DNA of 64,000 nt. It comes from JAHBXE01 sp044222195. GTDB taxonomy: Bacteria; Planctomycetota; Phycisphaerae; Phycisphaerales; UBA1924. Position 1 is the stretch's first letter. Every line of letters starts with the position of its first letter. Shown piece by piece: positions 35,280-43,160 of the stretch. Location of the stretch: the NCBI GenBank assembly GCA_044222195.1, contig JBGANS010000014.1:1-64000 (forward strand). Reading direction: 5' to 3'. The notes below the pieces were generated by a model, which saw only the letters and a list, made by a program, of their open reading frames with translations, did no database searches and had not been told where the DNA came from. The position numbers and the translations under genes were made by a program.

Positions 35280-36179
35280 ATGCCCGCGCACGGAAGCCCG
35301 GCCTCCTCATCTGTCGACACCCCCGCCGCCCCTCGCGTGATCGCGCTGATCAACCAGAAGGGTGGGGTTGGCAAGACCACGACCACGGTGAACCTCGCCG
35401 CGGCGCTCGCGCTTGAGGGAAAGCGCGTGCTGGTCGTCGATCTGGATCCGCAGGCGCACGCGACGCTGCACCTGGGGGTCGAACCAGCGGGCGTGCAGAT
35501 TTCCGTTTACGACCTCCTGATTGATCCGGACGCGGACGCGACGGCGGCCATCCAGACCGTAACCTCGGGGCTGGCGGTGATCCCCAGCGAGACGGACCTG
35601 GCCGCGGCCGAGTCGGAGCTGGCGTCGGTCCCGGACCGGCACAAGCGGCTGTCGGAGGTGCTGCGCCGGATTGGATCGGCGTTCGATTTCGTGCTGATTG
35701 ACTGCCCGCCGTCGCTGGGCGTTCTGACGGTGAACGCGCTCGCGGCCTCTCGTGAAGTGCTGATCCCGATGCAGGCGCACTTCCTCGCGCTCCAGGGCGT
35801 GGGAAAGCTGATGGAGACCGTCGGGCTGGTCGCGTCGAGTGTGAATCCGAAACTGCGGGTCTCGGGCGTTGTGCTGTGCATGCACGACGCGACGGCGACG
35901 CTGTCGCAGGAAGTCGTGGCGGACATCGAGGCGTACTTTGACCAGGCCCGGGGGCAGAAGGTTCCGTGGGCCGACGCCAGAGTCTTCCGACCGCCGGTGA
36001 GGCGCAACATCAAGCTGGCGGAGTGTCCCAGCTTTGGCAAGTCGGTGTTCGACTACGCCCCCACTGCGTCGGGCGCGGCGGACTATCGTGCGCTGGCGCG
36101 GGCGATCATCGCTGATGTGAGGGAGGCCGCCGCGCCGGTGGTCGTCACGCCGCGGGCCCCCGCCGAGGCCGCGCACTGA
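35280..36179 (+). CDS. ParA/MinD-type ATPase
   Basis: 299 residues from the ATG at 35280. The deviant Walker A is complete: 'NQKGGVGKTTTTVNLA' with signature Lys27 and Lys32. 'VLVVDLDPQAHATLHLG' and the Walker B 'FVLIDCPPSLGVLTVNA' are standard for ParA/Soj, as is the C-terminal 'AECPSFGKSVFDYAP'. No parB, parS-like site or MinC partner lies nearby, so it may position or regulate the polysaccharide machinery or flagella-like structures rather than segregate DNA, or it may be a displaced parA. Stop and next start overlap by 1 nt (TGATG). Confidence 0.85.
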   Translation: MPAHGSPASSSVDTPAAPRVIALINQKGGVGKTTTTVNLAAALALEGKRVLVVDLDPQAHATLHLGVEPAGVQISVYDLLIDPDADATAAIQTVTSGLAVIPSETDLAAAESELASVPDRHKRLSEVLRRIGSAFDFVLIDCPPSLGVLTVNALAASREVLIPMQAHFLALQGVGKLMETVGLVASSVNPKLRVSGVVLCMHDATATLSQEVVADIEAYFDQARGQKVPWADARVFRPPVRRNIKLAECPSFGKSVFDYAPTASGAADYRALARAIIADVREAAAPVVVTPRAPAEAAH

Positions 36180-36583
36180 TGCCGGTTTGGACACGGCTCC
36201 GACGGTGGGCGTTCTGGGTGTACGCGGCTGCGCTGTTCACGGCGACGCACTGGCCCTCGCTCAGGATCGGCGGGGCGGAAGGAACGGACAAGACCGTCCA
36301 TATCGCGGCGTTCGGGCTCTGGACAATGTTGCTCATCGCGGCGGGGCTCTTCGGGCCTTCGCTGTCGTGGCGGAACATACTCGCGGTGCTGGTGATCGCA
36401 CCGGTGTACGCGGCCATCGATGAATCGAGCCAGGCGATCCCTGTGCTTCACCGGAGCGCCGAGTTCGCAGACTACTTCGCGAATCTCAAGGGCATCGGGG
36501 CGGCGTTCGCACTGGCGGCGCTCCTGGCGATCGTCTTCGGGGCACGCGGGCGCGGCGGGCCGGTATCCTCGCCTCCACCATGA
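36179..36583 (+). CDS. VanZ-like membrane protein
   Basis: 134 residues, four membrane segments. VanZ family marks are ALFTATHWPSLR at the end of the first helix, 'DKTVHIAAFGLWTMLL' and 'AAIDESSQAIPVLHRSAEFADYFANLKG', here spread over residues 80-110 with the Asp-Glu-Ser-Gln and Asp motifs typical of the family. VanZ homologues are common in exosortase/polysaccharide loci; their biochemical role is unclear. It overlaps ParA by 1 nt and the antiporter gene by 4 nt. Confidence 0.85.
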   Translation: MPVWTRLRRWAFWVYAAALFTATHWPSLRIGGAEGTDKTVHIAAFGLWTMLLIAAGLFGPSLSWRNILAVLVIAPVYAAIDESSQAIPVLHRSAEFADYFANLKGIGAAFALAALLAIVFGARGRGGPVSSPPP

Positions 36584-38004
36584 GTGACGCACACGCACAT
36601 CGGGGCTTGGAAGGACCTATCGCGTGGGCGGGTTCCGCGGTCGCGGGGTCGGCCTTCGGGTGCGGGCTCGGATTCCTGCTGCCGCAGAGCGGCGCTCATC
36701 CGACGATCGAGTTGTGGATGGTCGGTCCGTTCGCGGCGTTACTGGCGAGCATCGCGCTGTTGCCGTTCGCGTGGCCGCGATTCTGGCATCGTCACTATCC
36801 GGATGTCGCGTTGTTCCTGGGATTGCTCGTCGGGGCGTACTACCTGACGGCGTTTCGGGGCGTTTCGCCGGGACACTCGATGTCGTACGGCGCGGAGAAG
36901 ATGCTCCATTCCGCGGAAGAGTTCTACTCGTTCATCGCGCTGGTCGGGGGGCTCTACGTCGTCTCAGGAGGAATCCTGATCGAGGTCCGCGGGCGGGGAA
37001 CGCCGATGGCGAACGCGTCCCTGCTGGCGGTCGGCGCGGTGATCGCCAACGTCGTGGGTACGACGGGCGCCTCGATGCTGCTGGTCCGGCCGTTCATGCG
37101 GCTCAACGCCGGCCGGCTGCGACCGCTGCACCTGGTGTTCTTCATCTTCATCGTGAGCAACTGCGGCGGGTGCCTGACGCCGATCGGGGACCCGCCGCTC
37201 TACCTGGGGTTTCTCAAGGGTGTGCCGTTCGAGTGGACACTGGTGCACCTGTGGCAGGACTGGGCGATGGTTGTCGGGGCGTTGCTCGTGGCGTTTGTCA
37301 TCGCGGATTCACGCATCGGCAACTTCGCGCCGGCGCACGCAGCCGGCCGGACCGGGTCGCGGGTCTCGATCCGGGGCCGGACGGGGCTCGTGTGCCTCGC
37401 CCTGATGCTGGTGGGAGTGTTCATCCCGCCGGTGCTGCGCGCGTACGCGAAGATGGACGGCCTGCTGATCGGCGCGGCGTTTCAGACGGCTATCGCCGTT
37501 GTGTCCTACATGCTCGCGCCGCGCGAGCTGCTCAAGGGCAACGACTTCACCTTCGGCCCGGTCAAGGAGGTCGGCCTTCTGTTCGCGGGGATCTTCCTGA
37601 CGATGGTTCCCGCCCTGGGGTTTCTCGCCGCCCACAGCGGAAGCCTTGGAATCCGTTCCTCGCTCGGGTATTACTTCGGCACGGGATCGCTCTCCGCCGT
37701 GCTCGACAATGCCCCGACGTACCTGAGCTTCCTTCAAGTCGCCTTCGGTCCTGACGAGATCGACGCGGCGGGGATGGCCGGGTTTCTCGGCTCGGCGTCG
37801 GGCGCCCGCACGCTTGTCGCGATATCGACTGGGGCCGTGTTCTTCGGGGCGATGACGTACATCGGGAACGGGCCGAACTTCATGGTCAAGGCCATCGCCG
37901 AGGCCGCGGGCGTGCGGATGCCGGGGTTCTTCGGCTATCTCGGATGGGCTCTGGTGATCCTGCTGCCGATCCTGGTCGTGCACGCGGTTGCGTTCATCCG
38001 ATGA
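36580..38004 (+). CDS. Na+/H+ antiporter of the NhaD/CitMHS type
   Basis: 474 residues, about 12 membrane helices, ion-transporter (IT) superfamily. Recognisable parts are 'ALVGGLYVVSGGI', 'LAVGAVIANVVGTTGASML', 'SNCGGCLTPIGDPPLYLGF', 'SLSAVLDNAPTYLSF' and 'MTYIGNGPNFMVKAIAE', the twin re-entrant hairpin regions of the superfamily. Likely exchanges sodium and protons, though dicarboxylate transport cannot be excluded. Translationally coupled by 4 nt on both sides to VanZ and MurJ genes, an odd partner for polysaccharide genes. Confidence 0.82.
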   Translation: MSDAHAHRGLEGPIAWAGSAVAGSAFGCGLGFLLPQSGAHPTIELWMVGPFAALLASIALLPFAWPRFWHRHYPDVALFLGLLVGAYYLTAFRGVSPGHSMSYGAEKMLHSAEEFYSFIALVGGLYVVSGGILIEVRGRGTPMANASLLAVGAVIANVVGTTGASMLLVRPFMRLNAGRLRPLHLVFFIFIVSNCGGCLTPIGDPPLYLGFLKGVPFEWTLVHLWQDWAMVVGALLVAFVIADSRIGNFAPAHAAGRTGSRVSIRGRTGLVCLALMLVGVFIPPVLRAYAKMDGLLIGAAFQTAIAVVSYMLAPRELLKGNDFTFGPVKEVGLLFAGIFLTMVPALGFLAAHSGSLGIRSSLGYYFGTGSLSAVLDNAPTYLSFLQVAFGPDEIDAAGMAGFLGSASGARTLVAISTGAVFFGAMTYIGNGPNFMVKAIAEAAGVRMPGFFGYLGWALVILLPILVVHAVAFIR

Positions 38005-39617
38005 AGTCCGACGTGCCAGAGAACGCCGAACAGCACAGGGCTCTCTCGTCCGCCGTCCGGGCGACATCCGGGGCGACACTGCTGTCACGGCTGGGCGGAC
38101 TCGCTCGCGAGGTTCTGACGGCGCGGATCTTCGGGGATACAGCGATCGGCTCGGCCTTCGCCGCGGGGTTCCAGGTGCCCAACCTGTTCCGTCGGCTCTT
38201 TGGCGAGGGGGCGTTGTCGGCCGCGTTCATCCCGGAGTACACGAAGCTCCACACGCAGGACCCCAAGCTCGCGGACACGTTCGCATCGCTGGTGGTGACC
38301 GCGCTTCTGGCCGCGACGACGGTGTTGACGATCGTGATCGAGCTTGGGCTGCTGGTGGCGCTCCTGGTGCTGCCGGCGGATGCGGAGCGCAACCTTTCAC
38401 TCGGGCTGATCATGACCATGCTGCCTTACATGCCGCTGGTATGCACGGCGGCGATCATGGGGGGGATGCTGCAGGTTCACGGGAAGTTCGCCGCGTCGTC
38501 GGCGGGGCCGCTGCTGATGAACACGATGGTGGTGGCGATCGGGTTGTACTTTCTGCTGACCGGGCAACTCGGAAGCCAGCGGACGGCGTACATCCTCGGC
38601 ATCGTGGTGGTGGCGAGCGGGATCGCACAGGTGGCCTGGTTCGGGAGGCTTCTCGCGCCACACGTGAAGTGGACGAGGGCCTTTGCGGATGCCCGGGAGG
38701 CCGGGCGGCGGACGTTGAGGACTTTCATTCCCGCGGCGGTCGGGCTGGGCTCGCTCCAGATCAACACGTTCGTCGACACGCTGCTGGCGATGTGGCCTAT
38801 CTGGGTCGGACCAACCCTTCTCGGGTGGGCGTACCCGCTGGATGACCGTTCAAACGTGCTGATCGCGGGGGCGGCCCGGCTGTACCAGTTTCCGCTGGGA
38901 GTCTTTGGAATCGCGGTCGCAGTGGCGATCTTCCCCATGCTCTCGCGGCACGCCAACGAGCCTTTGCACTTCCTGCAGACGCTGCGGCGCGGCATCAGGC
39001 TGAGCCTGTTCATCGGACTGCCCGCGAGCATCGGGTTGTTTCTCGTGCGGCACGAGGCCATTGCCGTGCCTTATTCGGGCGGCACCACGGGGTTCTCCGC
39101 GGAAGGTGTGGAGCGGTGCGCTTCCGTGCTGGGTGGATTCGCGCTCGCGGTATGGGCGTACTCGCTCAACCACGTGGTGACGAGAGCGTTCTACTCGCGC
39201 GGCGACACCAAGACGCCCATGCGAGTTTCCATGGCGATGGTGGTGTGCAACATCGTGCTCAACGTTCTGCTGATTTGGAGGCTGCGAGAGGCGGGGCTTG
39301 GGTGGTCCACCGCGATCTGCGCGGCGTTGCAGTGCGGTGTGCTGTTTGCCATGGCCGGTCGACTGGTGCCCGAGCCGATTCTCGACGGGCCGACGGTTCG
39401 CGCGATGGTAAAGGTCGCGCTCGCCGCGGCGGGAATGGGAATCCTGGTCTGGCTGGTCGGGCGATATGCGCCCCATCCCTCGGGCTGGAGGGGCGACCTG
39501 GTGCTGCTGATCGTCAAGTCCGGCGCCGGCATCATCGCCTTTGTCGGCGCTTCGCGGGCACTTCGATGTCACGAGCTTGGCTGGCTCGTGTCGCGCCGGG
39601 CGGCGCACAGGGCCTGA
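38001..39617 (+). CDS. murJ: MurJ/MviN-type lipid-linked oligosaccharide flippase
   Basis: 538 residues, about 14 membrane helices, MOP superfamily. The MurJ start 'SGATLLSRLGGLAREVLTA', 'VPNLFRRLFGEGALSAAFIP', 'AARLYQFPLGVFGIAVAVA' and 'VVTRAFYSRGDTKTPMRVS' are all present. It flips lipid II for peptidoglycan or, given the WecA-like and Wza-like genes in the same block, lipid-linked polysaccharide units. Which one is open. The ATG overlaps the antiporter stop by 4 nt; it is the last gene of the block. Confidence 0.9.
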   Translation: MKSDVPENAEQHRALSSAVRATSGATLLSRLGGLAREVLTARIFGDTAIGSAFAAGFQVPNLFRRLFGEGALSAAFIPEYTKLHTQDPKLADTFASLVVTALLAATTVLTIVIELGLLVALLVLPADAERNLSLGLIMTMLPYMPLVCTAAIMGGMLQVHGKFAASSAGPLLMNTMVVAIGLYFLLTGQLGSQRTAYILGIVVVASGIAQVAWFGRLLAPHVKWTRAFADAREAGRRTLRTFIPAAVGLGSLQINTFVDTLLAMWPIWVGPTLLGWAYPLDDRSNVLIAGAARLYQFPLGVFGIAVAVAIFPMLSRHANEPLHFLQTLRRGIRLSLFIGLPASIGLFLVRHEAIAVPYSGGTTGFSAEGVERCASVLGGFALAVWAYSLNHVVTRAFYSRGDTKTPMRVSMAMVVCNIVLNVLLIWRLREAGLGWSTAICAALQCGVLFAMAGRLVPEPILDGPTVRAMVKVALAAAGMGILVWLVGRYAPHPSGWRGDLVLLIVKSGAGIIAFVGASRALRCHELGWLVSRRAAHRA

Positions 39618-39626
39618 CCGGGGCGG

Positions 39627-39632
39627 TACCAT
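39627..39632 (+). promoter_or_regulatory. Candidate leaderless -10 box TACCAT
   Basis: TANNNT 6 nt before the ATG of the SDR gene, in the 21-bp gap after murJ. Confidence 0.35.
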
Positions 39633-39638
39633 GCTCGC

Positions 39639-40445
39639 ATGATCGACCTTGCGGGAAAGTCCATCGCGATCACGGGCGCTTCTTCGGGTATCGGGCGGGC
39701 CACGGCGCTGGCCTGCGCCAGGGCGGGGATGCACGTGACGGTCGCCGCGAGGCGGGAGGACAGGCTTACGGATCTGGTCCGCGAGATCACGAGCGCGGGA
39801 GGCCGCGCGATCGCCGTCAAAGCCGACGTGGTTCACCAGGCGGATTGCGATGCACTGGTGGAACGGACCATCCGCGAGTTCGGCTCGCTCTACAGCATCT
39901 TCGCGAACGCGGGAATCGGGAACGAGGGTCGTATTGCGACGCTCTCGGACGCGGACATGCGAAACATCTTCGAGGTCAACTTCTTCGGCACGCTCAACAC
40001 CATCCGTCCCGCGGTGCCGCACATTCTGAAGTCGCGCGGGCACATCCTCATCTGCTCGAGCTGCCTCTCCAAGATTGGCATGCCCTTTCACGGGGCGTAC
40101 ACCGCGACCAAGGCGGCGCAGGAGCACATCGCCCGCGCCATGCGGATCGAGCTTCGGCCCCAGGGCGTGCACGTGTCGAGCGTTCACCCGGTGGGCACCG
40201 CGACCGAGTTCTTCGAAGCCAAGGCGGCCCGCACCGGGACAAGCGTGGCACAGAACTCGCCGCCCAAGTGGGCGACGCAGCCGCCGGAGCGCGTGGCCAG
40301 CGCCGTCGTAAGTTGTCTGCGGAAGCCACGCCCGGAGGTGTGGACGACCTGGGTCGGGAGGCTGGTGTTTGCCGCGGCGGACCTGTCGCCGCGGTTCACG
40401 GATGCGGGGCTTACGAAGTTCGCCCACCGACACCCGCGGAATTAG
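39639..40445 (+). CDS. SDR family oxidoreductase
   Basis: 268 residues, classical short-chain dehydrogenase. NAD(P) loop TGASSGIGRA near residues 12-21, NAG motif (FANAGIG), catalytic Ser in ICSSCLS and Y-x-x-x-K in GAYTATKAA. The basic residues after the second strand (AARRED) favour NADPH. Substrate unknown. The last 35 bp overlap the 3' end of the convergent ispF. Confidence 0.88.
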   Translation: MIDLAGKSIAITGASSGIGRATALACARAGMHVTVAARREDRLTDLVREITSAGGRAIAVKADVVHQADCDALVERTIREFGSLYSIFANAGIGNEGRIATLSDADMRNIFEVNFFGTLNTIRPAVPHILKSRGHILICSSCLSKIGMPFHGAYTATKAAQEHIARAMRIELRPQGVHVSSVHPVGTATEFFEAKAARTGTSVAQNSPPKWATQPPERVASAVVSCLRKPRPEVWTTWVGRLVFAAADLSPRFTDAGLTKFAHRHPRN

Positions 40446-40968
40446 GAGACGCGTCGCGCCGGACAAGCACGACGACGGCGTGCACTTCGACAGCCCGCCC
40501 CTCCCCCACTGCATCGACCCGCTCGTGGGTCTTCCCCTTGACGTTGACCCGAGCGACTTCCACCCCCAGGATTTTCGCGATGTTGGCGCGGACTTCATCC
40601 TTGCGGGGACCGAGCTTGGGCCGTTCCAGAATCACGGTGGAATCCAGGTTGCCGATCCGCCATCCGGCATCGGCCGCCCGCTTCACCGCGTCGCGAAGGA
40701 ACATGTCGGATGCTGCGCCGGCCCACTTCGGATCTGAATCCGGAAAGAGTTGCCCGATGTCGGGCAGCGCCAAGGCCCCCAGGATGGCATCTGTGATCGC
40801 GTGAAAGAGCGCATCGCCATCGGAATGGGCGACGGGCCCCGCTTCGCTGACCAGGCGAACCCCGCCCAGCACCAAAGGCTTGCCACGCTCGCCCGAGCCA
40901 GAGAGCGGCGCCAGGCGATGCAGGTCGTACCCGTGACCGATCCGGATGTTTGGGTCTTGATTGGACAT
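40411..40968 (-). CDS. ispF: 2-C-methyl-D-erythritol 2,4-cyclodiphosphate synthase
   Basis: 185 residues from the ATG at 40968 (GAGGA 5 nt upstream). Fifth step of the MEP isoprenoid pathway. Zinc ligands D15 and H17 (HGYDLHRL) and H48 (AHSDGDALFH), and the 'GNLDSTVILERPKLGP' and NVKGKTHERVDAVGEG motifs, are intact. A loop of a few extra residues (SGSGERGK) and a slightly long C-terminus are the only differences from the usual 155-165 residues. Monocistronic, with overlapping divergent TAGAGT/TACACT boxes near 41018-41026. Confidence 0.95.
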   Translation of the reverse strand: MSNQDPNIRIGHGYDLHRLAPLSGSGERGKPLVLGGVRLVSEAGPVAHSDGDALFHAITDAILGALALPDIGQLFPDSDPKWAGAASDMFLRDAVKRAADAGWRIGNLDSTVILERPKLGPRKDEVRANIAKILGVEVARVNVKGKTHERVDAVGEGRAVEVHAVVVLVRRDASPNSAGVGGRTS

Positions 40969-41039
40969 CGATCCTCGTCGCGATTCGATCGTCAGGTTTC
41001 CGAACCCCATCGGACGATACACTCTACCGGTAATCAGGC

Positions 41040-41058
41040 GCGGCCTCAGACAGGCCGC
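41040..41058 (+). promoter_or_regulatory. Hairpin in the leader of the small lipoprotein gene
   Basis: GCGGCCT and AGGCCGC pair perfectly around a CAGAC loop, 20 nt before the start codon and just before the Shine-Dalgarno. Confidence 0.35.
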
Positions 41059-41077
41059 AGAAGCGATGGAGTGCTCC

Positions 41078-41518
41078 ATGCGGCAGAACCTTCGTGTCGT
41101 CCTTGCGGGATCGGTCCTCAGCCTTGGTGTGGCCCTCGGGGGCTGCTGGAACCCGGGGTACAACGAGGGCGGCTCCATGGCCTCCCGCGACCTGTACACG
41201 TACTACAGCACCCCCAACTACCCCCAGAACGTGACCGTGATTGACTGGACGACCAATGAAAAGCTGCTGTCAGTGGAAGTCCCTGTCGGACAACAGCTTG
41301 TGGTTCGATTCTACGACGATTACAACACCAAGAACACGGCCCGTCCGGCGTTGATGCGGTGGAAGCTCATGCCCATGGGGACCCGGTTTGGCGAGTTGGA
41401 CAACTCGATGCCGGTCCCTGGACCCACGCAGCGCCGCCTGGACGTCACCCTGCGTCAAAACGCCGAGGCGGTACCCAAGGCCACCGTGCCCGCCGCTGAA
41501 CCGGTCAAGCCCCAGTAA
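41078..41518 (+). CDS. Small lipoprotein of unknown function
   Basis: 146 residues from the ATG at 41078 (GGAG 7 nt upstream; 41066 also possible). The signal 'VVLAGSVLSLGVALGG' ends at a lipobox Cys. The mature part has a compact beta-rich look: 'SRDLYTYYSTPNYPQNVTVI', 'NEKLLSVEVPVGQQLVVRF' and 'ALMRWKLMPMGTRFGEL', then an Ala/Pro-rich tail. I do not recognise the family. No operon partners are obvious; the prepilin-like gene follows after 109 nt. Confidence 0.75.
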   Translation: MRQNLRVVLAGSVLSLGVALGGCWNPGYNEGGSMASRDLYTYYSTPNYPQNVTVIDWTTNEKLLSVEVPVGQQLVVRFYDDYNTKNTARPALMRWKLMPMGTRFGELDNSMPVPGPTQRRLDVTLRQNAEAVPKATVPAAEPVKPQ

Positions 41519-41627
41519 TCGAGCGTGACGGAAGCTTGGGAATCTGGGCGGTCCGTGGTAGGCTTCGCAGGCGTTTGGCGGGTCAGTGACATTTCTGTTC
41601 ATCAGCGGTCTTTGACGGGACACGCCC

Positions 41628-42455
41628 ATGACCCACAGTCTTCGAGCGCGCGCCACCCGGGCCTTCACGCTTATCGAGCTCCTCGTTGTCATCGCGATCA
41701 TTGCGCTGCTGATCGGGATCCTGCTCCCGGCGCTCGCGTCGGCCCGTGAGAACGCCCGACGGACCAAGTGCCTCTCCAACCAGCGGCAGATCGGCCTGGC
41801 GCTGATGCTGTACGCCGATGCTTCCAAAGAGTACATCCCACGCGAGAGCGGGCGGTCCCAGCCGCCGCAGTACGCCGCGACGCCCACGATGTTTGACCCA
41901 CCGTGGCCGTATGTATTGCGCCCGTTTTGCGACAGCCGGTACGGGTACATCAAGCCCTCGATCGACATGAACAGCGGCGTGGGCGACCAGTTCTCGGCGA
42001 TGGAGGTGTACCGCGATCCATCGCGACCGAGGGACCTGCACAACATCCACTATGTGAACAACGGCCTTTCGTTCAACGCTCCGGGGCAGGTGAACGCGAC
42101 GTACGCGAAGCGCCCGACGCCGCTGACGCGTATCCGTTTCCCGCACGACACGCTGTACCTCACGTGCTACACCAGCGATCCGAACAACGGCCAGGGGAGC
42201 CTCCTGTACAACTTCGGAGTCAACGACTGGAGCGTCGCGGTGTTCTACGACATGGGCTGGGCGGGCAATGTCATCGGACCTCCCGGACCGACCACTTCGT
42301 CTCAGCGCGTCGCGCCGAAGCGCCACGGCAACGGGACCAACGGCGTGTTCCTCGACGGGCACGCCAGCGGCATCAAGAGCGAAGACATCGTCTCGCTCAC
42401 CCGCTGGGATGACCGGGACTATCGGCCCAACACACCGCCCTCGCCGTATCCGTAA
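41628..42455 (+). CDS. Prepilin-like protein with C-terminal H-x-DG motif
   Basis: 275 residues. Type IV/II pseudopilin start: short basic leader then FTLIELLVVIAIIALLIGIL, with the conserved Glu at +5 after the cleavage site. Downstream 'CLSNQRQIGLALMLYAD' and a C-terminal 'RHGNGTNGVFLDGHA', the H-X9-DG prepilin-type processing motif. These multi-copy planctomycete proteins are exported by a type II/IV pilus-like system and are abundant in this phylum; the individual roles are unknown. No secretion genes are adjacent. Confidence 0.9.
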   Translation: MTHSLRARATRAFTLIELLVVIAIIALLIGILLPALASARENARRTKCLSNQRQIGLALMLYADASKEYIPRESGRSQPPQYAATPTMFDPPWPYVLRPFCDSRYGYIKPSIDMNSGVGDQFSAMEVYRDPSRPRDLHNIHYVNNGLSFNAPGQVNATYAKRPTPLTRIRFPHDTLYLTCYTSDPNNGQGSLLYNFGVNDWSVAVFYDMGWAGNVIGPPGPTTSSQRVAPKRHGNGTNGVFLDGHASGIKSEDIVSLTRWDDRDYRPNTPPSPYP

Positions 42456-42500
42456 GCCGGGGACTGGCCCCGCCGCCCGCGCTCGCCCGATACATCGTTC

Positions 42501-43160
42501 ATGCTCGGGCGAATCCTGCCGCTGGTTGTGTTCGTCACCGTCTACATGGTCGGGTTCACGGGCTACGCCCTGGTGCGCGGCAATACGGAGTTTGTTTTCT
42601 ACGCCGTTGTAATGCTCGTTCTCATCGGCGGGACCGTTGCGATTCACTTTCGGGTTTGGTTCTCGACGCTTGTCCTGTGGCTGCTGGCCGTGTGGGGCCT
42701 TCTCCACATGGCGGGAGGCAATGTTCCCATCCCCGCGAGCCTCGCCGTGGATTGGGTACCGCCGCCTGACAAACCCGGCTGGACCGTGCTCTACAACTGC
42801 CGGATCGCCGCGTGGATGCCCAAGTACGACCAGATCGTGCACGCGTACGGGTTCGGCGCGGCGACGCTGGCGGCGTTCGAGGCGATCCGTGCCTCCATCG
42901 CAGGATTCCTGGGCGGCGCGGCGTCGACCTTTCGCGCCACACCGGGTCTCGCGTTCGCGTGCTTTCTCGTCGGCATGGGGCTCGGCGCGCTGAACGAAGT
43001 GGTCGAGTTCGTCGCGACGCGGTTCATGGACACCAATGTCGGCGGCTATGTCAACACGGGGTGGGACCTGGTGTCCAACATGACGGGCGCCGCGGTCGCA
43101 TCTGTCGTGGTGCTGATGCGCCGTCCGCGGCCGTCGCCGATCAACCCAACTCTGCAATGA
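42501..43160 (+). CDS. YjdF-like inner membrane protein
   Basis: 219 residues, about six membrane helices. The DUF2238/YjdF family is suggested by 'NCRIAAWMPKYDQIVHAYGFG', 'LGALNEVVEFVATRFMDTNVGGY' (shown in parts NEVVEF and NVGGYVNTGWDL) and the conserved His and Asp residues on one membrane face. Function is not established. The 3' end overlaps the convergent rhomboid gene by 20 bp. Confidence 0.8.
   Translation: MLGRILPLVVFVTVYMVGFTGYALVRGNTEFVFYAVVMLVLIGGTVAIHFRVWFSTLVLWLLAVWGLLHMAGGNVPIPASLAVDWVPPPDKPGWTVLYNCRIAAWMPKYDQIVHAYGFGAATLAAFEAIRASIAGFLGGAASTFRATPGLAFACFLVGMGLGALNEVVEFVATRFMDTNVGGYVNTGWDLVSNMTGAAVASVVVLMRRPRPSPINPTLQ

Noticed and set aside
22292..39617. Search for a PEP-CTERM sorting signal near the exosortase
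   Set aside because: No protein in the window ends in PEP plus a membrane helix and basic residues.
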